A stretch of DNA of 64,000 bases, taken from CAYNLK01 sp964398055. GTDB lineage: Bacteria > Chloroflexota > Anaerolineae > 4572-78 > J111. The translations under genes were made by a program, and so were the position numbers. The notes under the pieces were generated by a model. That model had not been told where the DNA came from. It saw only the letters and a list, made by a program, of their open reading frames with translations, and ran no database searches. The stretch's first letter is position 1; each line of letters begins with the position of its first letter. This document shows positions 41,607 to 50,335 of the stretch, piece after piece. The stretch spans positions 62,001 to 126,000 of the forward strand of contig CAYNLK010000013.1 of assembly GCA_964398055.1 (NCBI GenBank). The letters are read 5' to 3'.

Positions 41607-42917
41607 TTACCCGTTCACCGAAAAACTGCTCTCCGGATTAATATCCCTGAGCCTGGAGTAGAAGCCGACATTCAGATCAAAGCCTTTGTAGCGAGTGATC
41701 ACGTGGACTGGATCTTTATCGTGATCTCGCCCTTTTTCGCAGGCATCGATCAGCTCGGCCATCATCAAGCCGATAGCCGGGGCGTTTTTGAATTCGTGGC
41801 CGCTGCTGCCAATGGCCATATAGAAGCCCTTCAAGTCCGATTTGTCGAGAATCGCCAGCCAATCATCGCTGACATCATACAAATCCGCGATGCCCTTGGG
41901 CTGGTTGGGGATGGGCAAATCCGGGATACGCCGGGCCAGGCGGTAGACCTGGGCTTTCCAGCGAGCCTCGGTCACATTGCGGTTGTAGTTATCCGGGTCA
42001 TCGATCCACTCACGCGGATCGCAGGCAGGGTCTTCGCTGCCGACCAGGATATGGTTGCCGGTTTCCGGCCGGAAATAGGTGCCGGTATCGCCGCAGGAGG
42101 TGTGGAAGCCGTTCTTCTCAAAGTCAAAGCCGCTGGGCGATGGCACGTGATGGACTTCGTGGCGCAACGCCCGAGTTTTCACCTTCATCCCCTTCTCCAC
42201 ATCGGCCAGGCGGTTGATGATATAGGAGTGGGGGCCGGCCACGTTGACCACCACAGGCGCATCGATTTTGTCGCCGTTGGCCAGGGTTATGCCGATGACT
42301 TTGCCCTTATCCCGGCGGATGTCCACCACTTTGCTGTTGAACAGGAACTCGCCGCCGTAATTCTCGGTGGCCCGCTGTACGTTGTGCGTGGCCAACTGCG
42401 GGTCGTTGACATAGCCTGATTCGGGGGTAAAAATTACGCCCTCAAGCTCTTTATCAGACTCCTGCCAGAACGGGGCGTCTTCATCATCAGGCAGGGCCGG
42501 CGGATAGTAGGATTTGGTCGAGTAGATGGGGATGCGTTGCTTCAACTTGGCCATATCCCATTCCTCGTATTTCACTCCAACCGCCTGGTACTGTTTCAAA
42601 ACCTTGCGCCAGTCGTGCCCCTCGGTTTTGAACAAGATCGAGCCGGTATTCATCAATTTGGCCAAACCCCGCTCATCGGTGGTTTCCAGATAGTTGGGCC
42701 AATCGTGCCAGTAGAAGAAGTTCTCGTAAGCCAGGGCCACCCCGTCGTAGGTGGAATAGTGCGCCCGGACGATGGCGCACGAGTTGATGGTTGAGCCGGC
42801 GCCGGCCTCACCCAGCATATCGACATTGAGGGTTTGGTAGCCCTTCTTGGCCAACTCGAAAGCCGTAGTGCAGCCGATAATTCCGGCGCCAATGATAATG
42901 GCATCTGGTTTTTTCAT
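41607..42917 (-). CDS. FAD-dependent amine oxidoreductase (sarcosine oxidase beta-like)
   Basis: A 436-residue DAO-family protein. The FAD loop IIIGAGIIGCTTAFELAKKG begins at residue 6 and GAGSTINSCAIVRAHYS near 40 is typical of the SoxB/DMGDH group. The C-terminal GFYMAIGSSGHEFKNAPAIG near 375 is the second flavin region. ATG at 42917 has AAGGAG; the open frame extends 17 unconserved codons upstream. It probably oxidises an N-methylated amino acid. Alone it lacks the GcvT half; the GcvT-like protein at 44.4 kb might supply it. Confidence 0.87.
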   Translation of the reverse strand: MKKPDAIIIGAGIIGCTTAFELAKKGYQTLNVDMLGEAGAGSTINSCAIVRAHYSTYDGVALAYENFFYWHDWPNYLETTDERGLAKLMNTGSILFKTEGHDWRKVLKQYQAVGVKYEEWDMAKLKQRIPIYSTKSYYPPALPDDEDAPFWQESDKELEGVIFTPESGYVNDPQLATHNVQRATENYGGEFLFNSKVVDIRRDKGKVIGITLANGDKIDAPVVVNVAGPHSYIINRLADVEKGMKVKTRALRHEVHHVPSPSGFDFEKNGFHTSCGDTGTYFRPETGNHILVGSEDPACDPREWIDDPDNYNRNVTEARWKAQVYRLARRIPDLPIPNQPKGIADLYDVSDDWLAILDKSDLKGFYMAIGSSGHEFKNAPAIGLMMAELIDACEKGRDHDKDPVHVITRYKGFDLNVGFYSRLRDINPESSFSVNG

Positions 42918-42969
42918 TGTTATTGCTCCTTTACTTGACTTGGATGTGTTCAAATGAGTTAGAATCAAC

Positions 42970-43045
42970 TTTTTCGTGAAACGTGATACGTAAAACGTAA
43001 CGGGTTAGCCTAAAAAACCATTACGCTTCACGTTTTACGTTTTAT
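42970..43045. repeat. Inverted arrays of 7-base units
   Basis: CGTGAAACGTGATACGTAAA pairs with TTCACGTTTTACGTTTTATG across an A-rich loop. Each arm is made of 7-base units of the ACGTAAA/ACGTGAA kind. The arrangement recurs with the same unit at 45796-45887 and with other units at 47092-47215 and 50269-50330. It fills most of the gap between two amine-oxidase genes. Confidence 0.65.
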
Positions 43046-43096
43046 GGTGACATTTCTTCAACTCAAATTAAACCACCCGTTTGACTTAATTTTTCT

Positions 43097-44392
43097 TTAC
43101 CAAAACGGTTTGATCGCATCTTTGGCCTCTCCGGCCAGAACAGAAGCGTCCCCGTAATCCCCGCCTAACTGACCCCGGCCCGGTTGTGGCTGGTGAGCAG
43201 GTAGGTGTTGGCGCTCCGAACGTCGCCCCCCCAGCCCAAACCGATCCAGCCGGAACAGCTCAATGTTGTGGCGTGAGCGGCCGCGCTCGGCCAAATCGGC
43301 CATAATTTCGCCGATAACACTGGCAAATTTGTAGCCGTGGCCGGAGAAACCGGCCGCAAACGAAACCTGCGGGTAGGTCGGGTGCAAGTCGATGATGAAA
43401 TGACGGTCCGGGGTGTTGGTGAACAGGCAGGATTTCAGACTCATCGTCGCGCCGCAGGCATCCGGGAAGTAACGGCCGGTCAGGTCACGCAGCACCTCCT
43501 CGTCGTAGGGATGGGGTTCCCGGTCGATCAGGTCTGGGTCGCCGGTTTCCTCAAAGTGGTGGTACTTGCCGATTTTGAAGCCCGGCACGCCGTAGACCGG
43601 GAAGCCGTAGTAGCGCCCCTCTGGTACCAGCAGGTTGAAGACGGGAAAATTCTGCGGCGTAAAATATTCGGGCCGGTGCGGTTGGAACCAGGCCAGCACC
43701 TGCCGTTCCGGCACGGCCAGCCCATCGAGAAAGTCAAGCTGGTGGCTATCCCAGGCGCCGGCCGTGATGATCAGCCGGTCCGCCTCGTAAACGTCGCGGT
43801 CGGTCACCACCCGCACGCCATCGCCGCGCGGCTGCCACTCCAGCACCTCTTCCCGGCCGTGGACTTCGGCCCCCAGGGCCATCGCCGCATTGACGTGGGC
43901 AATGATGCAGCGCTCCGGGGTCAAAAAGCCGCCGCGCGGCTGGAGCACGGCCAAAATATCGTGCGGCAGGCGATAACCGGCGAAACGCTGGCTAAGCTCG
44001 GCCCCGGTAAATACCTCGTAGGGCAGGCCGTGCTCCACGCACGATTGCAACGAGCCTTTGAAAACCCAACTGTCGGCCGGGCCGGCGTCGATGGAGCCGG
44101 TGATATGCAATAGCTGCTCGCCCGACGCCCGTTCAAGTTCCTCCCACAATTCATAGGCCCGGTGCAGCAGCATCACATACGAGGGATCCTCGTAATAGGC
44201 CAGGCGAATGATGCGGGTGTAACCGTGCGACGACCCCAGATCATGGGGGATGTCGTATCGTTCCAGACCCAACACCCGCTTGCCCCGGCGGGCCAGGTGG
44301 TAAACCGCGGCGCTGCCCATCCCGCCGACGCCCAGCACAATGGCGTGATACCGCTTTTCCGGCCAAGTCCTCTGCTGCACTCCCCCGATCAT
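43097..44392 (-). CDS. Monomeric sarcosine oxidase / N-methyltryptophan oxidase-like protein
   Basis: A 431-residue flavoprotein. The FAD motif VLGVGGMGSAAVYHLARRGK begins near 19. LKSCLFTNTPDRHFIIDLHP near 345 carries the Cys that binds FAD covalently in MSOX/SolA. AGFSGHGYKFA near 375 is the C-terminal flavin loop. These enzymes demethylate sarcosine or N-methyl amino acids to formaldehyde with oxygen as acceptor. The last 45 residues (from RRSERQHLPAHQPQ) look unlike the family and may be the product of a frame change. ATG 44392 overlaps the stop of the GcvT-like gene (TGATG). Confidence 0.87.
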   Translation of the reverse strand: MIGGVQQRTWPEKRYHAIVLGVGGMGSAAVYHLARRGKRVLGLERYDIPHDLGSSHGYTRIIRLAYYEDPSYVMLLHRAYELWEELERASGEQLLHITGSIDAGPADSWVFKGSLQSCVEHGLPYEVFTGAELSQRFAGYRLPHDILAVLQPRGGFLTPERCIIAHVNAAMALGAEVHGREEVLEWQPRGDGVRVVTDRDVYEADRLIITAGAWDSHQLDFLDGLAVPERQVLAWFQPHRPEYFTPQNFPVFNLLVPEGRYYGFPVYGVPGFKIGKYHHFEETGDPDLIDREPHPYDEEVLRDLTGRYFPDACGATMSLKSCLFTNTPDRHFIIDLHPTYPQVSFAAGFSGHGYKFASVIGEIMADLAERGRSRHNIELFRLDRFGLGGRRSERQHLPAHQPQPGRGQLGGDYGDASVLAGEAKDAIKPFW

Positions 44393-45750
44393 CACTTGGC
44401 GCCTGCCTTTCCGGCCTGTTTGCCCACATTCCCTGACGTATCGGGCGGCGGCTCATTTGAGCGGTCCGGCGGCGGCGCCTCGGCCTCAACCGGTCTGGGG
44501 GGGAGCTCGGCCGGCGGCGGCACCACCGGCGCTTTGGCCTCGACGGCGTCATCCCGGCTTTTGGCCCGCAGCCGGACTCCCTGTGGGTCAAAGAAAGGCG
44601 TTGACGTGACGGTGGCCAGGGACAACCGGCCGTTGATATCGACCAGCAGCTTGCAGCCGGGCCAGGCATACTGGCTCTTCACGTAAGCCAGGGCCAGGGT
44701 CTGGCCGACGGTGTGGCCGCGGGCGCTGGAGGTGACGTAGCCCACCTGCTGGCTGCGAGCCAGCGTGTCACGATAGGCCGCGGCCTCGCTACCGCTGTGG
44801 ATGCGCTCTCTAAAGGTGGCTACATCGCTAATGCTGTAGACAGGCTGCGGATAGGCCGCCGGCCCCGGACTCTCCAGCACCAAACCGACCCAGCGTTCAT
44901 TCAAGCCCTGCTCCTGCACTCGCAACAGCGCCTCCCGCCCGATAAAGTCCCGCTTGTCGAAACGAATCCAACGCTCCAGCCCCACGTGGAAGGGGGTGTA
45001 GTTCTCGTTGACGTCGTTGCCGTAGAGCGGCAGGGCCTTCTCGATGCGCAGGCTCTGCATGGCCGCCACGCCATAGGGCTGCAAGCCGAACTCCCGGCCG
45101 GCCTGGAGCAGAAATTCCCACAACGGAGCGGCCTCTTCGGCCGGGGTATACAATTCGTAGCCCAGCTCGCCGGTGTAGCCGGAGCGAGACAGGATCAACT
45201 CGGTCTCGTTGATCCGGGCCGGAGTAAAACGGAAAAAGCGCAGCGAGTCCAGATCGACCTCAGTCGCCACCGCTTTCAAAAACGCCCGCGAGCGCGGCCC
45301 CTGCACCACCGGCAGGGCGATGGCGGCCGAAATATCGGTCACGTAGGCCCCGGTCCCGACGGCGTGGTCGGCAACCCAGCGGGCCGTTTTTTTGCGCGGC
45401 CCGGAACTGGTGACGATCATAAAATGCTCGTCGTGGAACTTGTAGACGGTGATGTCATCGACCACGCCGCCGCGCTCATTACACATGGTCGAGTAGCGAA
45501 CCTGGCCTGGCTCCAAATCTCGGACTTCATTGACCAACAACTGGTTGACCAGCCGCTCCGCCCCCGGCCCCTTGATATCCACCTCGCCCATTGTCGAGAG
45601 GTCTTGCATGCCCACGTTGGTCCGCACGTTGAGGTGCTCTTCCACCGGCGAGGTGTAGGCCAGCGGAAACATATAATCGGCTGCGCCTTTAACCAGTTGG
45701 CCGGCGTTGCGCCGGTGAAAATCATAGAGCGGAGTTCTGCGTTCAGTCAT
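44392..45750 (-). CDS. GcvT-like folate-dependent aminomethyltransferase
   Basis: A 452-residue protein of the GcvT/DMSP-demethylase fold. MCNERGGVVDDITVYKF near 87 has the Asp that assists folate in GcvT; SRSGYTGELGYELY near 188 is the central signature. ATG 45750 has GGAG. The usual C-terminal barrel ends near 400; an extra 50-residue Pro/Glu/Ala tail (PPPAELPPRPVEAEAPPPD) follows and is probably disordered. It would load one-carbon units onto tetrahydrofolate for the neighbouring oxidases. True GcvT of the glycine cleavage system is less likely, as no gcvH or intact gcvP is here. Confidence 0.88.
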   Translation of the reverse strand: MTERRTPLYDFHRRNAGQLVKGAADYMFPLAYTSPVEEHLNVRTNVGMQDLSTMGEVDIKGPGAERLVNQLLVNEVRDLEPGQVRYSTMCNERGGVVDDITVYKFHDEHFMIVTSSGPRKKTARWVADHAVGTGAYVTDISAAIALPVVQGPRSRAFLKAVATEVDLDSLRFFRFTPARINETELILSRSGYTGELGYELYTPAEEAAPLWEFLLQAGREFGLQPYGVAAMQSLRIEKALPLYGNDVNENYTPFHVGLERWIRFDKRDFIGREALLRVQEQGLNERWVGLVLESPGPAAYPQPVYSISDVATFRERIHSGSEAAAYRDTLARSQQVGYVTSSARGHTVGQTLALAYVKSQYAWPGCKLLVDINGRLSLATVTSTPFFDPQGVRLRAKSRDDAVEAKAPVVPPPAELPPRPVEAEAPPPDRSNEPPPDTSGNVGKQAGKAGAK

Positions 45751-45795
45751 CAATGGTCTCCTTTTGACTCCCCAGGTCAGCACGGGCAGAGGCAG

Positions 45796-45887
45796 TGAAA
45801 CGTGAAGCGTAAAAAACTATCACGTTAACTCGTTCCCAAACTCAGTTTGGGAACGAGTAAAACTACCACGTTTCACGTTTCACGACT
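45796..45887. repeat. Nested inverted repeat containing the 29-base hairpin
   Basis: The arms GTGAAACGTGAAGCGT and ACGTTTCACGTTTCAC pair around an inner hairpin at 45829-45857. The inner hairpin is identical over 29 bases to that at 35733-35761. It lies between the iron alcohol dehydrogenase and GcvT-like genes. No gene in it. Confidence 0.75.
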
Positions 45888-45890
45888 TAT

Positions 45891-47066
45891 CTATTTTTTC
45901 CCCAGGTCAAAGGTGCGTTGGTAGATCTTTTTGTAGCTCTCCAGGGTCAAATCCCGCGGGTTGCCGATGGTCTGAGGATCTTTGAAGGCAATCTCGGCCA
46001 GCATGGGGATCTGGTCTTCAGAAAAGCCTAGCTGTTGCAGCGTTGGAATTTCGACCTCTTCGGTCAGACGCATTACCGCCTCGACCGCCTTCTCGGCCGC
46101 CTGCCAAACGCTGAGACCGCGCACGTCCTCGCCCAGCGCCTGGGCAATGCGGGCGAATTTTTGCGGTTCGCCCATGTAGTTGTACTCCATCACCGGGCCG
46201 AGCACCCGGGCGGTCAGGTCGCCATGGGGCACGTCGATAACGCCGCCGGCAGACTGGCTCATGGCGTGGGCGGCCCCGGCGCTCTCTTTGCCATAGGCCA
46301 TCCCACCGAGCATGGCCGCCATACACATCTTGTACCGGGCTTCAATGTTATGGCCCTGGGCAAAAGCAACGCGCAGATATTGGCCCACATACTCCATCGC
46401 CATCAAAGCCACAGCATCGGCAAAGGGTTGGGCATAGGCGCAGGTGTAACACTCGATGGCGTGAGCCAGGGCGTCCATGCCGGTGGCGGCGGTCACTTTG
46501 GCCGGCAGTTCCAGGGTCAGTTCCGGGTCGATCAAGGCGATCCAGGCCCCGATCAGGCCGGTGCCGCCGGCGTTGAACTTGATTTTGCGGTCAGGGTCGG
46601 TGATAACCGACCAGAGGGTGACTTCACTGCCGGTGCCGGCGGTCGTCGGGACGCAGATGGTGGGGGGGATGCGCTTTTTGATCGGCTGGGGGTCGGCCCA
46701 CTCGTATTGCCGGATCGAGCCGCCGTTGGTCGCCAGCACACCAATCGCCTTGGCCGCGTCCATAGGGCTGCCGCCGCCCAGGCCGATGATGCCGTCACAT
46801 TTTTCGCGGCGGTAGAGGTCGGCGCCCTCATCGACCAGGGCAATCGGCGGGTTAGGTACGACTTTGCTAAAGACCACGTAATCCAGCTTGGCGGCCTGGA
46901 GTGGCGCCAGCGCCCGGTCGAGCAGGCCCACCTTTTCGATGCCGGCGTCGGTCACGATCATGGGACGCCTCATCCCCAATTCTTTGGCGGCGTCACCTAA
47001 CGTTTTGATGGCGCCCAGGCCATGTCTCATTTCGGTTGGTACTTCGAAGCTACGAACGTTCATCAT
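45891..47066 (-). CDS. Iron-containing alcohol dehydrogenase
   Basis: A 391-residue group III alcohol dehydrogenase. GGGSPMDAAKAIGVL near 97 binds NAD. The metal ligands are Asp in IALIDPEL near 198, His in GMDALAHAIE near 222, and His residues in AGAAHAMSQS and DVPHGD near 272 and 288. It interconverts an alcohol and aldehyde. In the methylamine context it might handle formaldehyde or a choline/ethanolamine-type alcohol, but motifs do not decide. AGGAG precedes the start. Confidence 0.92.
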   Translation of the reverse strand: MMNVRSFEVPTEMRHGLGAIKTLGDAAKELGMRRPMIVTDAGIEKVGLLDRALAPLQAAKLDYVVFSKVVPNPPIALVDEGADLYRREKCDGIIGLGGGSPMDAAKAIGVLATNGGSIRQYEWADPQPIKKRIPPTICVPTTAGTGSEVTLWSVITDPDRKIKFNAGGTGLIGAWIALIDPELTLELPAKVTAATGMDALAHAIECYTCAYAQPFADAVALMAMEYVGQYLRVAFAQGHNIEARYKMCMAAMLGGMAYGKESAGAAHAMSQSAGGVIDVPHGDLTARVLGPVMEYNYMGEPQKFARIAQALGEDVRGLSVWQAAEKAVEAVMRLTEEVEIPTLQQLGFSEDQIPMLAEIAFKDPQTIGNPRDLTLESYKKIYQRTFDLGKK

Positions 47067-47091
47067 TGAATCTCCTGATGGTTTTGATAGA

Positions 47092-47215
47092 TGGTTTGTT
47101 GGTTTGTCTGTTGGTTTGTCTGTTGGTTGGTTTGGTAGTTGGTTGGTTTGGTAGTTGGAAGGATATTAGCCAACCAACTATCCAGCTATCCAACCAGCCA
47201 ACTAACCGGCTAACC
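47092..47215. repeat. Inverted low-complexity GGTTTG / CAACC arrays
   Basis: A run of GTTGGTTTGTCT-type units (47092-47158) faces its complement made of CCAACCA/CTATCCA units (47170-47215). Together they can form a long imperfect hairpin. The right arm overlaps the last codons of the MttB-family gene by a few bases. Similar in design, not in sequence, to the other inverted arrays in this region. Confidence 0.6.
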
Positions 47216-48763
47216 TCGCCACTCGGTGCGGGTTTGGCCGGCTTGAATTTGAGCGCGACGATGGCCGACAAAAGCCTCCAACTCTTCGGCCAGGGCCTCA
47301 TCCAGTTCAGGCGCTTCATACCCCTCTAGCATCCGTTTCCAGATGGCATTGGCCCGTTGATAGGCATCCTGGGAACCTTTGCGTTCCCACTTTTCATAGT
47401 TGTCGGTGTTGAAGACCATATGCTGGTAAAAGGCGGTGTCGTAATGGCGCATGGTATGCTGGGCGCCCAGGAAATGCTGGCCTGGCCCTACTTCGGCAAA
47501 GGCGTCCCAGGCAAAATCCTCCTCGGTCAGGCCAATACCTTCGACCAGGCGGATCATCATGCCGCAGATTTCCAGGTCGAGAATGAACTTCTCATAACTG
47601 GCAATCAAACCGCCTTCCAGCCAGCCGGCGGCGTGGAGGACAAAGTTGACCCCGGCCTGGACTGTCGGCCACATGGTGCTGGCCGATTCATAACCGGCCT
47701 GGGCGTCGGGAATGCGCGAGGCGGTGAAGTTGCCGCCCGAGCGGTAGGGCAGGTTGTAGTGACGAGCCATCTGCGCCCCGGCGTAAAGGGCCAGGGCATT
47801 CTCAGGTGTGCCAAAAGAAGGCGAACCGCTTTTCATATCGATGTTGGACAGGAAAGAGCCGTAAACGCAAGGGGTGCCGGGGTTGAGCATCTGGGCGTAA
47901 GCAATGCCGAACAACGCCTCGGCGTTTTGCTGGGCCAGGGTCGCGGCCATGGTGGTCGGCGACATAGCGCCGGCCACGATGAAGGGGGTAACGATGATGG
48001 CCTGCCTGGCTTCGGCATAGACCTGCACGGCCCCAAACATGCGGTCGTCAAAGCGGAGCGGGCTGGCGGCATTGACCAGGGCAAGAACGCCCGGATTCTT
48101 TCGGATGGCCTCCGCCCCAAAGGCGATTTCGGCCATGGTGATGGTATCGCGGGCGTTATCGGCGTGGGTAACACTGCCCATAAAGGCTTTATCGGTGAGG
48201 GTAAGGTGAGCCAGAATCATGTCCAGATGCCGTTCCGGCACCGGAATATCGTTCGGCTCAACAATGACGCCGCCGGAGTGGTGCAGGTAGGGGGTCATAT
48301 AAGTCAGCTTGACGAAGTTGTGAAAATCGGCCAGGGTAGCCTGCCGTCGCGGCTGATCCAGATCTCCGACAAAAGGCGGGCCGTAAACCGGGCCAAAGAT
48401 CATATTGCGTCCACCAAACAGCAAATTGTTGGCCGGATTACGGGCCAGTTGGGTGAAGGTTGGCGGGGCCTGGCGCACAAAGTGCAACAAGGTCTCTTCA
48501 TCGATCTTGACCAGCTCACCCTCGACTGTGGCCCCGTTGGCCCGGAAAGTTTCGCGAGCGGGAGGAAAATCGACAACGAGAATACCGGTCTCCCGGAGCA
48601 GGCGCATCGAGGCCTGGTGGATCGCTGCCACGCCCTCAGCAGATAGCACCTCAAACAGCGGCAATTTGTTGACCAGCGGTTTGACCGGAGTGACTTTGGG
48701 AATGGCTGACCGCCTCGTTTGCCTTACCCGCCGCCGGGAACGTCGTTGTTCTAAATCTCCCAT
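47210..48763 (-). CDS. MttB-family (non-pyrrolysine) methyltransferase-like protein 2
   Basis: A 517-residue member of the trimethylamine methyltransferase superfamily. The N-terminus is basic (RRSRRRVRQTRRS). FEVLSAEGVAAIHQASMRLL near 38, NIDMKSGSPSFGTPENALAL near 320 and GPGQHFLGAQHTMRHY near 440 are typical. The frame is continuous, so no pyrrolysine. It has no corrinoid partner next to it, unlike the 11.9-kb paralogue; it sits with oxidative amine enzymes. It may use a corrinoid protein from elsewhere. ATG 48763 with GGGAGG is preferred over the ATG five codons upstream. Right-hand neighbour is a regulator remnant. Confidence 0.87.
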   Translation of the reverse strand: MGDLEQRRSRRRVRQTRRSAIPKVTPVKPLVNKLPLFEVLSAEGVAAIHQASMRLLRETGILVVDFPPARETFRANGATVEGELVKIDEETLLHFVRQAPPTFTQLARNPANNLLFGGRNMIFGPVYGPPFVGDLDQPRRQATLADFHNFVKLTYMTPYLHHSGGVIVEPNDIPVPERHLDMILAHLTLTDKAFMGSVTHADNARDTITMAEIAFGAEAIRKNPGVLALVNAASPLRFDDRMFGAVQVYAEARQAIIVTPFIVAGAMSPTTMAATLAQQNAEALFGIAYAQMLNPGTPCVYGSFLSNIDMKSGSPSFGTPENALALYAGAQMARHYNLPYRSGGNFTASRIPDAQAGYESASTMWPTVQAGVNFVLHAAGWLEGGLIASYEKFILDLEICGMMIRLVEGIGLTEEDFAWDAFAEVGPGQHFLGAQHTMRHYDTAFYQHMVFNTDNYEKWERKGSQDAYQRANAIWKRMLEGYEAPELDEALAEELEAFVGHRRAQIQAGQTRTEWRG

Positions 48764-48787
48764 TGTTTTGCCTCCCATGTTGATCTC

Positions 48788-48987
48788 TTAAAGTTTGACG
48801 CCAGGATTGGCCTGGTTGACCGTCTCAAAGCTACGCATAATTTGAACGGCCCGCTCACCATCGCTGGCTTTAACGGCGGCAATAACGCAACAATTTTCTC
48901 TTTGAGCAGGCGATAGGCTGTTTTGCTGAGGGAATCCAGATTATGGCGATATTGCCGCGAGGCTGTTAGCAGAGTGGCTGGTAACAT
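48788..48987 (-). pseudogene. Remnant of a GntR/FCD-family regulator with internal deletion
   Basis: Minus frame from the ATG at 48987 reads LDSLSKTAYRLLKEKIV, the first helix region of a GntR winged helix. Within 10 codons the frame changes: another frame then reads VIAAVKASDGERAVQIMRSF to a stop at 48788, which is how the C-terminal helix of FCD domains ends. The middle, about 170 residues, is missing. This looks like the two ends of one regulator joined by a deletion. The rest of the gap to 49105 holds nothing seen. Confidence 0.62.
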
Positions 48988-49105
48988 AGTGACGACTCTG
49001 TCAGAAAAATCAAAACTGATATATCAGAGATATATAACTGAAGCAATGACCATAGTATATGTAACTTTTTTGGAAAATCAAGTCTGAGCTGTTGACAATG
49101 GGGGG

Positions 49106-49420
49106 TCAGTCGGGCTGGGCGGCCTGGTAATCCTCGGCGGTGATGAATTCACCCCGGCTGATCTGCCGATCAACCAGGCGACGGTGTTCGTCGAAAGTCA
49201 GGGTTACTTCGATCCGTTCAAAGCAGAGTCGATTGCCCATCAAAGTTTTATGTACCACGTAGCCGCCGCTATCGGCCATGCTCAAATCGTTGAGCAAACT
49301 GAGGCGAGTTTTGATGACCTCACCGCAGCGGCGGCAGCGCACGTAAATGTAGTAGCCATCATCTTGCGGCTCACCGCCGCCGCCGGCAAAGATCGATTTG
49401 AGGGAGTCTAAAAAGCCCAT
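49106..49420 (-). CDS. Small CxxC protein of unknown function
   Basis: A 104-residue protein. It starts MGFLDSLKSIFAGGGGE, then IYVRCRRCGEVIKTRL with one CxxC pair, and VTLTFDEHRRLVDRQISRGEF near the end. One pair of Cys is half a zinc ribbon, so dimeric zinc binding is possible. It lies 17 bases after the nucleotidyltransferase-like gene and is probably co-transcribed. I do not recognise a function. Confidence 0.7.
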   Translation of the reverse strand: MGFLDSLKSIFAGGGGEPQDDGYYIYVRCRRCGEVIKTRLSLLNDLSMADSGGYVVHKTLMGNRLCFERIEVTLTFDEHRRLVDRQISRGEFITAEDYQAAQPD

Positions 49421-49437
49421 TGCGTCTCCACATCGAC

Positions 49438-50196
49438 TTAACGTCGAACTTCTTCTACTTCCTGATACCAGCGGACCCGGGTACCCACTTTGGCTCTCAG
49501 TTTCCAGGCGATGCTCTTGGGAGCGGCATCCATAGCCTCTTTGATCTCGGTCAAGCGCTCGTTGAGGATAACCAACTGCGGGTCGAGCAGCTCCAGGTCA
49601 TTCCGTTCCACAATGGCCAGGAGCCTGGCTATGTTCAGCGAAACGGTGGTGTAGAGGCCCCAGTCTTTGGCGCACAGGTCGGTAATGATATCGGCGTTGA
49701 CCGTTTCAGCATCCGTATGACCGATTTCGTGATCCAGCAGCAAAGCCAGCAGGTCGAGGACATCTTTACGATTCAGCTCAATGATTTGGGCCTTGGATAG
49801 GAATAACTCAGCCAGGGGTACGGTGAGCGGTTCAGCGTGCAAAACCCGCTCGGTCATTGGTAATTTATGGCACATGTCAAAATCGCCGATAAAGATATCG
49901 ATCTGGCGACCGTTGGCTTCGTCGTAATAAAGTTGGCGCCGGTCGCCGCTGAGGGTGTTCAAAGTTTTGTTGGGGGTATAGCCCATGGCCGGCAGGAATT
50001 CCAGCAATTTGCGAGCGCCGGGTTTATCGGTCACAAAGTCGATATCGGGATATTTCCGTTCCAGGGCGCGGTGGGTGGCGTGGGGACAGTGAACTTTGAA
50101 AGCCAAACCACCGATCAGGCGCAAAAAGATAGCCTCTGCTTGAGCTTCGGCTACCAGCCGCCGCATTTCGGCTTCAACATCAGGCAGTATACTCAT
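49438..50196 (-). CDS. Nucleotidyltransferase-fold protein
   Basis: A 252-residue protein with a minimal nucleotidyltransferase signature: RLIGGLAFKVHCPH near 26-39, then KYPDIDFVTDKPGARKLLE near 48, and ID of GRQIDIFIGDF near 96 as the third acid. This layout fits the AbiEii/DUF1814-like or MNT group. There is no antitoxin-like partner adjacent, so a toxin role is not claimed. It shares a transcript with the CxxC protein. Confidence 0.68.
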   Translation of the reverse strand: MSILPDVEAEMRRLVAEAQAEAIFLRLIGGLAFKVHCPHATHRALERKYPDIDFVTDKPGARKLLEFLPAMGYTPNKTLNTLSGDRRQLYYDEANGRQIDIFIGDFDMCHKLPMTERVLHAEPLTVPLAELFLSKAQIIELNRKDVLDLLALLLDHEIGHTDAETVNADIITDLCAKDWGLYTTVSLNIARLLAIVERNDLELLDPQLVILNERLTEIKEAMDAAPKSIAWKLRAKVGTRVRWYQEVEEVRR

Positions 50197-50268
50197 ATTC
50201 GTTCCTCAACATCTGGCGAGGTGTGCTAATCCAGGTTTTTGAGAAGGGTTTTTGACCACAATGATGTG

Positions 50269-50330
50269 TTGCGTATTGCGTACTGCGTTCATCAATAAAC
50301 GGACTACGCAGTACGCAATACGGCGCAATA
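50269..50330. repeat. Inverted 7-base arrays before the APC permease stop
   Basis: TTGCGTATTGCGTACTGCGT at 50269-50288 faces ACGCAGTACGCAATAC at 50306-50321. Units are 7 bases (GCGTATT, GCGTACT). The hairpin lies 6 bases from the end of the permease gene and may act as a transcript-end structure, though no U-run follows. Confidence 0.65.
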
Positions 50331-50335
50331 AGCAG

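Noticed and set aside
49438..50196. Abi-type toxin-antitoxin gene
   Set aside because: Only the nucleotidyltransferase-like half is seen; no AbiEi-like partner is adjacent.
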